This document shows, in pieces, positions 1 through 6,447 of a stretch of 19,931 nucleotides of DNA; the first letter of the stretch is position 1; each line of letters opens with the position of its first letter. This stretch comes from Syntrophomonadaceae bacterium (GTDB lineage Bacteria > Bacillota > Dethiobacteria > DTU022). The position numbers were made by a program, and so were the translations under genes. Below the pieces are notes generated by a model. That model made no database searches. It worked only from the letters and a program-made list of their open reading frames with translations, and was not told the DNA's origin. The DNA lies in contig SLHT01000102.1 of NCBI GenBank assembly GCA_007136055.1, positions 1 through 19,931 of the forward strand, read 5' to 3'.

Positions 1-799
1 CGACCGCGTAGCCGGGTTTAACTTTTACAAGAGCCCCTGCGGGGTAATAACCACGCGCTGTTCCGTTGGGGTATAAAATAACATACTTCCCCAGCATGGT
101 TCCAGGGGTGGTCACGCTGTTGCATCCGGTTTCAACACCGTCGCCGATGATTGCCCCAAACTTTCGCAAGCCTGTCTCATAAGTTCGTTCTTTGATGTTC
201 AATACTACAGGAGAATCAACCATTTTCAGGTTGGCCAGTTTTGTTCCTGCCCCGAGATTAACCCGGCCCAGGATACTGTCTCCTATATAGGCAAAATGAC
301 CTGCTTTACTTCCACCCAGCAATACAGAGGATTTTATTTCGGTAGTATGGCCAACAACACAGTCATCTCCAACCAGAACATTCCCCCTGATATAAGCGCC
401 ATGGCGAACTTCAGTCCGGTCACCGATCACAGCGGGCCCCTTAATCAGGGCGGCAGGCTCGATAATTGTATCCCGGCCGATATAAATTTCATCGTCCATC
501 AGGTATGCACCGGCGTAAATAATACTGGCGCCTTCCAGCACAACTCCTGCTTTCAGAACCACCGGTTTCTTGCCGGATGTATCAATTTCAAAGTTTGAGC
601 TAATCACTTCTCCATTATAAAGAATACGGGTTTTTTCTACAACGACGCTGCCTTCGCGTAAAGCTTTAACATTTGGTTCCAGGTGCTCATTAACAAAATC
701 CTTGATCTTACTTAAACCTTCCCATACATATTCTGTCTCTGCGAAAAGTAATTTAAAGCGGTTACCTTCTAAATCAAAAAAATCTTCTGCTTTTAACAT
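1..799 (-). CDS. Left-handed beta-helix acyltransferase-like protein (GlmU C-terminal type), C-terminus beyond window
   Basis: This reading frame is open to the window edge, so its 3' end is missing; 266 codons are visible. It starts at ATG 799 behind a GGAGGTG ribosome site (807-813). After about 65 residues of non-repetitive N-terminus, the protein becomes a run of hexapeptide repeats ([LIV]-G-x4 pattern, from about residue 70), including AGHFAYIGDSILG and NLGAGTKLANLK. These closely resemble the acetyltransferase domain of GlmU and related sugar-phosphate nucleotidyltransferases. No nucleotidyltransferase domain (GxGTRMxP motif) is present, so it is not a full GlmU. A soluble acyl- or acetyltransferase, probably a trimer on a sugar nucleotide, is the family expectation; the substrate cannot be read. 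It is separated from the next upstream gene by 433 bases and is probably transcribed on its own. Confidence 0.85.
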   Translation of the reverse strand, partial: MLKAEDFFDLEGNRFKLLFAETEYVWEGLSKIKDFVNEHLEPNVKALREGSVVVEKTRILYNGEVISSNFEIDTSGKKPVVLKAGVVLEGASIIYAGAYLMDDEIYIGRDTIIEPAALIKGPAVIGDRTEVRHGAYIRGNVLVGDDCVVGHTTEIKSSVLLGGSKAGHFAYIGDSILGRVNLGAGTKLANLKMVDSPVVLNIKERTYETGLRKFGAIIGDGVETGCNSVTTPGTMLGKYVILYPNGTARGYYPAGALVKVKPGYAV

Positions 800-913
800 C
801 GCCGGCCACCTCCGTACTTACAAAATCGTTTCTGCCAGTCCATTACCGGTGAACCATGCCCTTTGTTCGAAGCCGCAACTAGCATTACAGCACAAGATTA
901 CTGAATAAGCGGC

Positions 914-988
914 GCCATAGGGACGGTTTGAGCGTCCCGGAGCACAGCGAAGGCCGAAGGGAAGACGATGGAGAGCCGTCCCCGTGGC
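914..988. repeat. REP-like imperfect palindrome with GGGACGG/CCGTCCC arms
   Basis: The outer arms are GCCA-ta-GGGACGG (914-926) and CCGTCCC-cg-TGGC (976-988), which pair over 11 of 13 positions. A second CGTCCC copy (933-938) can pair with the same left arm, giving a tighter hairpin (920-938) with a 7-base loop, so two folds compete. The segment is more GC-rich than its surroundings. GGGACGGTT-like palindromes of this sort occur as dispersed intergenic repeats in some Firmicutes, sometimes linked to Y1 (REP-associated) transposases. That link is from memory; no transposase is in the window. Confidence 0.5.
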
Positions 989-1031
989 TTAGCGGACTCT
1001 GTTTTCTAACAAAAGTTTCGCTGTAGTACTA

Positions 1032-1077
1032 GTTAACTGAAGCTTTCACAGACCAACAGCTTAAAGCTTCAATTAAC
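1032..1077. repeat. 15-base inverted repeat
   Basis: GTTAACTGAAGCTTT (1032-1046) and AAAGCTTCAATTAAC (1063-1077) pair with a single mismatch around a 16-base loop. There is no T-run on either side suitable for an intrinsic terminator. It could be an RNA hairpin ending or stabilising the transcript of the gene that stops at 1233, or part of a small repeat element. Confidence 0.5.
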
Positions 1078-1232
1078 AGGAAAGCGACTTTTCATGGCTA
1101 TCATATTTTTACTTACTCAGGCAAATACTGCGGCCCTAACACCCGGTATAGAAACAGCCTGTATAGCCAGTCATTCATAGAATTTTCCCAGAAGAGAAGT
1201 TATTTAATAATTAAAACTGCCTGACTCCAAGG

Positions 1233-1604
1233 CTAAGCCTGCTCAAGGGTTATCTCTGTGCCGGGTTTTACCGCTTTCCATGCCCCGGGTTCCCCAAGCA
1301 ACCGGCCGACAGGGTTAACGGGACTGGCCGGTTTTATTTCTTTCGCTGTGGAGGCAGGAGTTTGTCCAAAAAAAATGCAAAAGCTTTTTCCTTCGGGCCA
1401 GTAGGCAACATCTCCTTCTTCAACAACCGAAACAGCATTTTCATGTTCCATTTGAACAGGAATCTGAAAATATATTTCTTCTCCCCAGGTGTTAACGGTG
1501 CCTCTAATTGGTAGTTTTTCCCAAATAGAATTTGCTGTTGCAGAGCTGTTCAGTTCAGCTTTCATCTGCACACTGACTGTTACAATATTAATCTTTTTCC
1601 CCAT
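1233..1604 (-). CDS. TM1367-type cyclophilin-like fold protein
   Basis: A 123-residue soluble protein of the cyclophilin-like family typified by Thermotoga TM1367 (PF04126). The diagnostic blocks are easy to see: VNTWGEEIYFQIPV, then GDVAYWPEGKSFCIFFGQTP, then SPVNPVGRL. The fold is a small beta barrel resembling cyclophilin but without an established prolyl isomerase activity; the cellular role of the family is unknown. A longer frame opens at TTG 1622, but the ribosome site GGGAGGT lies inside those extra codons, so ATG 1604 is the likely start. It follows the amidohydrolase stop by 43 bases and is probably the last gene of that transcript. Confidence 0.85.
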   Translation of the reverse strand: MGKKINIVTVSVQMKAELNSSATANSIWEKLPIRGTVNTWGEEIYFQIPVQMEHENAVSVVEEGDVAYWPEGKSFCIFFGQTPASTAKEIKPASPVNPVGRLLGEPGAWKAVKPGTEITLEQA

Positions 1605-1647
1605 GACCAAAACCTCCCTCAATTAATCAACTTATCGCTTTCAATTT

Positions 1648-2826
1648 TCAATTACCCGGACAATCAAAGACCAGGCGGGCAAATAAAGCAGGGCCAATCC
1701 AGAGGGTTTCTTCATCTACATTAAATTTAGAGTTGTGATGCGGATAGGTAATCCCCTTTTCAGGGTTGCCCGTTCCGAGAACAAAAAAAGCGCCGGGCAC
1801 TTTTTCCAGGTATAAAGACATGTCTTCAGTACCCATGTTCGGCTTTTTAATTTCTACCACGTTACCTTTACCGATAACACCTGAAGCAGCCTCAATAACT
1901 ATTTTTGCAAGTTGCGGGTTATTTACTGTAGGGGGATAACCGCCGAGTATATCCACTTCCACTTCGGCCCGGTTCGCTTTCGCTATTGAATATGATAATT
2001 CCTCCAGGCGCGCAGTAATAAACTTCCGATCTTTATCGTGCAGGGTTCGAAAATCTCCGCCAAAAGTAACCCTGGGGGCAACAATATTCAAAGCTTCGCC
2101 GCCTTCTATTGTGCCAACAGTTAATACTGCGGAATCAAGAGGATCTATCTCCCGGCTGACTATTTTTTGCAGGGCCAAAATAATTTCCGCAGCAACTATT
2201 ATCGCATCAACGCCCAGGTGCGGCAGCGCACCGTGCGTGCTTTTGCCTTTAACCGTAACTTTAAAAGCGGTAGACGCGGCGAGAATTGGCCCTGCGCAGA
2301 TTCCGATCTGTCCAGTTCCGACCGCGGGGAATATCTGTCCAACATGCAATCCGTACACAGTATCTACGGACGGGTTTTCCAGGCAGCCGCCTGCAATCAT
2401 TTCCGCCGCACCTCCATAACCCTCTTCCCCCGGTTGAAAAAGCAGTTTAACCCTGCCCTTCAACTTATCGCGCATATTGTTTATTATTTTTGTCGTACCG
2501 AGCAGCATAGCCATGTGAGCATCGTGGCCGCAGGCATGCATATTGCCGTTGTCCGAAGCAAAAGAAAGGCCGGTTTCTTCTCTGATGGGAAGAGCATCCA
2601 TGTCAGCGCGCAGGGCGACGGTCGGGCCGGGGCTGCCTCCTTCAATTAAAGCTACAATACCGGTCCGCGCAGCCAAATGGTAAGGAATTCCCAGTTGATC
2701 TAAACACCCCCTGATGTAACCGGATGTCCGGTCCAGTTCAAACCCTATTTCGGGGATGCGGTGCAAATCACGCCGCCATTTAATAACATCCTGATGAATC
2801 GAACGGGCCATTTCTTTTATGTCCAC
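1648..2826 (-). CDS. M20-family metal-dependent amidohydrolase (N-acyl amino acid / hippurate hydrolase type)
   Basis: This 392-residue enzyme belongs to the M20D amidohydrolases that cleave N-acyl or N-aroyl amino acids to the free acid and amino acid; members include hippurate hydrolases and IAA-amino acid hydrolases. Visible motifs are RRDLHRIPEIGFE (from residue 18), ADMDALPI (74-81), HACGHDAH (97-104), QPGEEG (131-136), YGLHV (158-162) and a C-terminal HH at about 363. Cys99, His101, Glu135, His161 and His363 fit the family's di-metal ligand set. The longest frame starts at ATG 2880, which has no ribosome site. GTG 2826 has AGGAGG at 2832-2837 with 5 bases of spacing and was chosen. The exact substrate is unknown. 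A neighbouring dehydratase of CoA thioesters suggests catabolism, but this is inference. Confidence 0.88.
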   Translation of the reverse strand: MDIKEMARSIHQDVIKWRRDLHRIPEIGFELDRTSGYIRGCLDQLGIPYHLAARTGIVALIEGGSPGPTVALRADMDALPIREETGLSFASDNGNMHACGHDAHMAMLLGTTKIINNMRDKLKGRVKLLFQPGEEGYGGAAEMIAGGCLENPSVDTVYGLHVGQIFPAVGTGQIGICAGPILAASTAFKVTVKGKSTHGALPHLGVDAIIVAAEIILALQKIVSREIDPLDSAVLTVGTIEGGEALNIVAPRVTFGGDFRTLHDKDRKFITARLEELSYSIAKANRAEVEVDILGGYPPTVNNPQLAKIVIEAASGVIGKGNVVEIKKPNMGTEDMSLYLEKVPGAFFVLGTGNPEKGITYPHHNSKFNVDEETLWIGPALFARLVFDCPGN

Positions 2827-2932
2827 TATTTCCTCCTCTAACCGATCGACTAAAGATACCTTTGTTTTATGACGCATCATTTATCGAAACTTTCGCCAAG
2901 TTGAGAAGCAGAAGTCAGAAATTAGAGGTCGG

Positions 2933-2941
2933 ATTATAGCA
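2933..2941 (-). promoter_or_regulatory. Extended -10 promoter candidate for the amidohydrolase
   Basis: On the minus strand this reads TGCTATAAT, a perfect TGn extended -10 element. No good -35 lies 16-18 bases upstream, as is common for extended -10 promoters. It would start transcription near 2926, about 100 bases before the GTG at 2826. It could give the amidohydrolase and the TM1367-like gene their own transcript. Confidence 0.4.
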
Positions 2942-2975
2942 GCCGGAAAAGAACATAAAGCCTGGCTGTCTCCAT
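2934..2975 (-). CDS. Possible 13-residue leader peptide with strong ribosome site
   Basis: ATG at 2975 is preceded by a perfect AGGAGG (2983-2988) with 7 bases of spacing and opens METARLYVLFRLL followed by TAA. It lies between the dehydratase stop (3053) and the amidohydrolase start. A 7-base inverted repeat, AGCAGCC/GGCTGCT (2989-2995 and 2938-2944), encloses it. The stop codon overlaps the TATAAT element, so either the peptide or the promoter may be accidental. No homologue is recognised. Confidence 0.2.
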   Translation of the reverse strand: METARLYVLFRLL

Positions 2976-3052
2976 TATCCTGCCTCCTGGCTGCTTTCCT
3001 CCTGCTTACGGTATTGGCCTGCTCAGCTGCTCTCTTTACGTTCGAAAAAGCT

Positions 3053-4498
3053 TCAGTCAACGATTCCGGCTATTATCCTGGCCAGGCTTTTCTTCTGTTC
3101 CAGATCGGCCTGGCGGCCAATCATAATCCGCTGAGCCTGCGGCGATCCGGCGCCGTGCATCGATTCGGTCCGGTAACCTACAGCAGCAGTGCCGAGGGTT
3201 ATATTCTCAATCAGACGCATTACCCTCATCCTTTGTTCGGTAGGCACTTCAGCCGTTCCTTTCAAATACTTTTCGATATATTTTCCGATTTCGGGATGAC
3301 GGTAGTCTTTTTCTGAAGGCAGGGTTACCATCAGCCCCCCGGCTATATCTTCAGCCAAACGGGCAATTTCATAAGGAAAGCGGGTTACATTTTGCTTGCA
3401 AACATTAGCCAGGAGCATGTCGATCAGGTAAGTTCCGGAAGCAGTTGCCTTTCCCTGGCTTGAACAGGCAATTCCGCAGGCATATAAGGTTTCGTTGAGG
3501 TGTATCATTTCGATCAATTTATCCCTGATATGTGAAGCTTTAGCAGCGCCGTTGTACTCAGCGGCAAGAGCAGCCGCCCCAATCAGGACATCGCCCACTC
3601 CCACCTTGCAACCACCGTAACTTTGCCGGTGATAACCGGCAAAGCGCTCGACCAGGGCCCCGGTGTAGCGGTATTCCCCGCACATGAAAACCCGTTCCCA
3701 GGGGACAAAAAGATCATCAAAAACAACCAGGCACTCATGTCCGCCGTAGCGGCAGTTGCCGACATCGATTTCTGTGCCCTCCATTTTGCGGGTATCACAA
3801 GATTGACGGCCGTATATACAGGTTATGCCTTCAGTTCCTGATGGGACAGCAAAACAGACTGCATATGCAGCATCTTCCTCATCCATGGCCATTGTGGGCA
3901 TAACCAGGATCTCATGCGCTGAAAGTGCCCCTGTCTGGTGAGCCTTAGCACCCCTGACCACAATTCCATCTTTTTCCCGGCTGACAATACGCAGGAACAA
4001 ATCGGGATCAGCCTGCTTTGAAGGACGCAGGGAGCGATCGCCCTTGGGGTCGGTCATCGCCCCTTCTACAACGAAGTCTTTTTCCTGGATATCAAGCAGA
4101 AACCTGCGAAACCAGCGATGATACTCAAGGTTCAGATCTCTTTCCATCTCGTAAGTAACACTATCGACAGCATTAAAAGCATCCATACCGACACAACGCT
4201 GAAAACAGGCCGCGGTTTTTTGCCCCAGCAACCTCTGCATTTTAACTTTGTTTATTAAATCATCGGCGCCCTGGTGAAGGTGGGTAAAACGGTTTATTCT
4301 TTTTCCATTCAAATTTGAGTCTGCAGCAAGTAAGTTCTCATGCACGGGATTATGAGCCAATTCATAAGTTTTGGCCACGGCATTGATAGAAGGCCTGATC
4401 ATGGGGTGATCAACTATATTATCGACATTTTCACCAAACATAAATACCCTGTGTTTGATTCTGCGCAGGGAATCAATGTATTGCTCGGCATTCATCAT
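3053..4498 (-). CDS. abfD: 4-hydroxybutyryl-CoA dehydratase / vinylacetyl-CoA delta-isomerase
   Basis: This 481-residue protein belongs to the HpaB/AbfD flavin family. AbfD dehydrates 4-hydroxybutyryl-CoA to crotonyl-CoA by a radical mechanism using FAD and an unusual [4Fe-4S] cluster. The four cluster ligands of the Clostridium aminobutyricum enzyme (Cys99, Cys103, His292, Cys299) are matched here by Cys98, Cys102, His290 and Cys297, in the contexts CFQRCVGMDA and HRQSYGGCKVG. Other conserved residues also align: Gln100, Thr189 (HQTG), Glu255, Tyr294, Lys298, and Glu445 in ESMHGAGSPQAQR. Oxygen-using HpaB hydroxylases lack this cluster set, which favours the dehydratase over a monooxygenase. 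ATG 4498 is preceded by AAGGTGG. The gene follows the small membrane protein by 14 bases. No 4-hydroxybutyrate CoA-transferase or dehydrogenase gene is in the window. Confidence 0.9.
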   Translation of the reverse strand: MMNAEQYIDSLRRIKHRVFMFGENVDNIVDHPMIRPSINAVAKTYELAHNPVHENLLAADSNLNGKRINRFTHLHQGADDLINKVKMQRLLGQKTAACFQRCVGMDAFNAVDSVTYEMERDLNLEYHRWFRRFLLDIQEKDFVVEGAMTDPKGDRSLRPSKQADPDLFLRIVSREKDGIVVRGAKAHQTGALSAHEILVMPTMAMDEEDAAYAVCFAVPSGTEGITCIYGRQSCDTRKMEGTEIDVGNCRYGGHECLVVFDDLFVPWERVFMCGEYRYTGALVERFAGYHRQSYGGCKVGVGDVLIGAAALAAEYNGAAKASHIRDKLIEMIHLNETLYACGIACSSQGKATASGTYLIDMLLANVCKQNVTRFPYEIARLAEDIAGGLMVTLPSEKDYRHPEIGKYIEKYLKGTAEVPTEQRMRVMRLIENITLGTAAVGYRTESMHGAGSPQAQRIMIGRQADLEQKKSLARIIAGIVD

Positions 4499-4512
4499 TG
4501 CTGGTGACCACC

Positions 4513-4911
4513 TTATCTGTTAAATAGGTTTCTTACAGGTTCCCTGGTTAAATTAATAATCGTAAAAATGCCTAGAACAGTACCTAAGGGTATAATCAGG
4601 CATTCAAGAAATGCAACCACCAGGCAGAAGTTATAAGCGCGGCGTTGTTTCAACCTGCTACCGGCGACGAAAATCAGAACCGCGAGAATCCATCCTGCAG
4701 CAATAATAAAAACTGAAAGAATAATAAAGATTAGGCCGACTAACCGCGGAGCAAAATCTGAACCGGCAGGTCCCAAACCAAGTAAAGCAAAACCAATAAA
4801 AAAATGTATCAGGGGAATGCATGCCATTAAGGCTGTTAAAACACCCATTATGTAATGAAAGGTTCCTAATATATCAATATTTTTTTCGTCCTGTGAAATA
4901 ATTGTAACCAC
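4513..4911 (-). CDS. Small integral membrane protein, four predicted helices
   Basis: About 132 residues, with hydrophobic segments near residues 17-34, 36-50, 58-84 and 98-121. A basic loop RLKQRR precedes the last helix, and the C-terminal stretch PLGTVLGIFTIINLTREPVRNLF follows. This last block and the early FHYIMGVLTALMACIPLIHFF block resemble a widespread family of uncharacterised bacterial membrane proteins. No catalytic motif is visible. The start is uncertain: GTG 4911 overlaps the AAGGAG ribosome site (4911-4916), leaving no spacer, while the next codons at normal spacing are ATT (4902 and 4899). It sits between the aldolase (83 bases upstream) and the dehydratase (14 bases downstream), so co-transcription with the dehydratase is likely. 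The function is unknown. Confidence 0.75.
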   Translation of the reverse strand: MVTIISQDEKNIDILGTFHYIMGVLTALMACIPLIHFFIGFALLGLGPAGSDFAPRLVGLIFIILSVFIIAAGWILAVLIFVAGSRLKQRRAYNFCLVVAFLECLIIPLGTVLGIFTIINLTREPVRNLFNR

Positions 4912-4994
4912 TCCTTCTAATACTTTACTGTTCCTGAATCGTTGACTGCTGCTAAACTTACTAGCTATTTATGCGTTGCAACTACCGCTTTGAC

Positions 4995-6020
4995 TTAATT
5001 TTCTGCAAGGATTTCTTTTACAGCAATAATTGTTTTCTCTATATCAGTGCTGTTAACCTCTTTACTGGTTGTAAAACGCACCCGATCGGGTTCAATGACA
5101 ACAGTCAAAATGCCGCGCTTTTCAAGTTCGGAACCAAGACTGCGTACTGACATGGCAGTCGGCTTGACGATCACTATATTGGTATCAACATCATCAGGAT
5201 TAAAGTCAATCCCTTTTAAGACAGCCAGGCCTTCAGCCAGCAGGCGGGCGTTGGCGTGATCTTCAGCCAGGCGATCGATCATCGTTTCAAGGGCCACGAT
5301 CCCAGCGGCGGCAATAATGCCGGCCTGACGCATTCCCCCTCCGAGGCGCTTACGCCAACGGCGGGCATCATCGATAAAAGCACCGGGACCGGCAATAATT
5401 GATCCGACAGGTGCGCCCAGACCCTTGGAGAGACAAAACTGGACCGATGTGGTGCAATTTGTAAATTCTTTTACAGGAACACCGGAAGCAATTGATGCGT
5501 TAAATATTCGGGCCCCGTCAAGGTGGACAGGCAGGCCGTGCTTTTCAGCTATTTCATAAACTGCTTTCATATCTGCCAGGGGAACGACTGTGCCCCCGGC
5601 CCGGTTATGTGTATTTTCCAGGCAAATTAACGATGTTGGCGGCAGGTGAATATCATCCTGGCGAATAGCCCATTCAACAAGGTCCGCAGATAAAGACCCC
5701 CTGTTGCCCTGCAGCGGCCGCGGCTGAACTCCGGCAAAAACCGAGGCGGCGGCAGCTTCATAGTAATAAATATGCGAATCAGCCTCCATGATCACCTCGG
5801 TCCCCGGTTTCGTATGGGTAAGCACAGCAATCTGGTTGCCCATGGTGCCGCTGGGCACCAGCATGGCAGCTTCTTTGCCGGTAATTTCGGCGGCCATCTC
5901 CTCTAAACGGTTTACGCTTGGGTCTTCACCGTATACATCGTCTCCTAATTCTGCTTCAAAAATTGCCCTGCGCATTAATTCATCGGGCAGGGTTATCGTA
6001 TCACTGCGTAAATCAATCAT
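4995..6020 (-). CDS. ltaE: Low-specificity L-threonine aldolase
   Basis: A 341-residue fold-type I PLP enzyme that cleaves L-threonine and L-allo-threonine to glycine and acetaldehyde in the cytosol. The N-terminal MIDLRSDT is diagnostic for the beta-eliminating lyase/threonine aldolase family. Further motifs are GDDVYGEDP (26-34), VPSGTMGNQ (55-63), the PLP-binding Asp in HLDGAR (Asp168), and the Schiff-base lysine in CLSKGLGAPVG (Lys199, the same number I recall for the Thermotoga enzyme). The start ATG 6020 has AGGAGG with 8 to 9 bases of spacing. An extended -10 promoter candidate lies about 40 bases upstream. It appears to open the left-hand gene group, followed by the small membrane protein after 83 bases; the biochemical link to the CoA genes is not evident. 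Confidence 0.93.
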   Translation of the reverse strand: MIDLRSDTITLPDELMRRAIFEAELGDDVYGEDPSVNRLEEMAAEITGKEAAMLVPSGTMGNQIAVLTHTKPGTEVIMEADSHIYYYEAAAASVFAGVQPRPLQGNRGSLSADLVEWAIRQDDIHLPPTSLICLENTHNRAGGTVVPLADMKAVYEIAEKHGLPVHLDGARIFNASIASGVPVKEFTNCTTSVQFCLSKGLGAPVGSIIAGPGAFIDDARRWRKRLGGGMRQAGIIAAAGIVALETMIDRLAEDHANARLLAEGLAVLKGIDFNPDDVDTNIVIVKPTAMSVRSLGSELEKRGILTVVIEPDRVRFTTSKEVNSTDIEKTIIAVKEILAEN

Positions 6021-6447
6021 GTAAATGCCCTCCTATAGAGTTCCCGGTTTCTTAATAATAATTGTAGCACAGCAGGAATACAAGTAAATAGTTAACAGTT
6101 TATCAAATAATAAAGCTTCTCAACCAGGCAGGGCAAAATAAGCGGCAAGTTGAAAGCCGGCATAATATAAAACGCAAGATGGGGAAAGATAAAAACTTTC
6201 AATGAAATAAGAGGAAGCAAGAATCAAAGGCTTTAGAAATATAAGTGATCTGCTTTCATAACAATTCTTTTCTCAGTTTCTTTGACCTTGCTCAATTATT
6301 ATAACAGGTTAGCTTATCTTTTGGGGCGCTTTTTTTAAACACCTTTTTGGTTTCTCATTATTTCATCATCTAAATAATTCTATTCCCATATATTGAAACT
6401 TGTCCTTTTCACTTTTATGGAAAGAGGCATTTTATCATAGCATCTTA
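6021..6447. other. AT-rich intergenic region of 427 bases
   Basis: No gene was found on either strand. Close to the aldolase it carries an extended -10 promoter candidate (6061-6088). A TATAAT on the minus strand near 6300 lacks a usable -35. No convincing terminator follows the acyl-CoA synthetase that stops at 6448; the only nearby fold (AAACC/GGTGTTT, around 6338-6354) is short and bulged. The region probably separates two transcription units. Confidence 0.5.
6061..6088 (-). promoter_or_regulatory. Promoter candidate upstream of the threonine aldolase
   Basis: On the minus strand TTTACT (-35, 6083-6088) and TACAAT (-10, 6061-6066) are separated by 16 bases, and the -10 is preceded by TGC, giving an extended -10 (TGCTACAAT). 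Predicted transcription start is near 6054, about 34 bases before the ATG at 6020. The match is by eye only. Confidence 0.5.

Larger units (their letters stand above)
800..1232. other. Intergenic region of 433 bases with two inverted repeats
   Basis: No convincing gene was found here. It holds a REP-like fold (914-988) and a 15-base inverted repeat (1032-1077). No hairpin with a clear U-tract follows the gene that ends at 1233, and no good -35/-10 pair was recognised upstream of the gene starting at 799. A 21-codon reading frame on the minus strand (1113-1178) has only a weak ribosome site. Confidence 0.6.

Noticed and set aside
1..799. Full GlmU bifunctional enzyme
   Set aside because: The N-terminus lacks the uridylyltransferase domain and its glycine-rich motif; only the beta-helix part is similar.
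1113..1178. 21-residue frame on the minus strand (MNDWLYRLFLYRVLGPQYLPE, split here as MNDWLYRLFLYR then VLGPQYLPE)
   Set aside because: Only a weak GGGA lies upstream at poor spacing, and no homologue is recognised; its aromatic-rich make-up alone is not enough.
2167..2649. A 160-codon open frame on the plus strand
   Set aside because: It lies wholly inside the M20 amidohydrolase read on the other strand, has no family resemblance and no ribosome site. Other plus-strand frames (for example 3014-3316, 7435-7806 and 19511-19819) are likewise shadows of minus-strand genes.
6300..6306. TATAAT-like box on the minus strand in the long gap
   Set aside because: No -35 or extended -10 accompanies it, and it is over 270 bases from the next start in an AT-rich region.
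6325..6354. T-rich stretch with a small fold that might be a terminator
   Set aside because: The stem is short and bulged, and the T-runs on the plus strand are on the wrong strand for the minus-strand genes.
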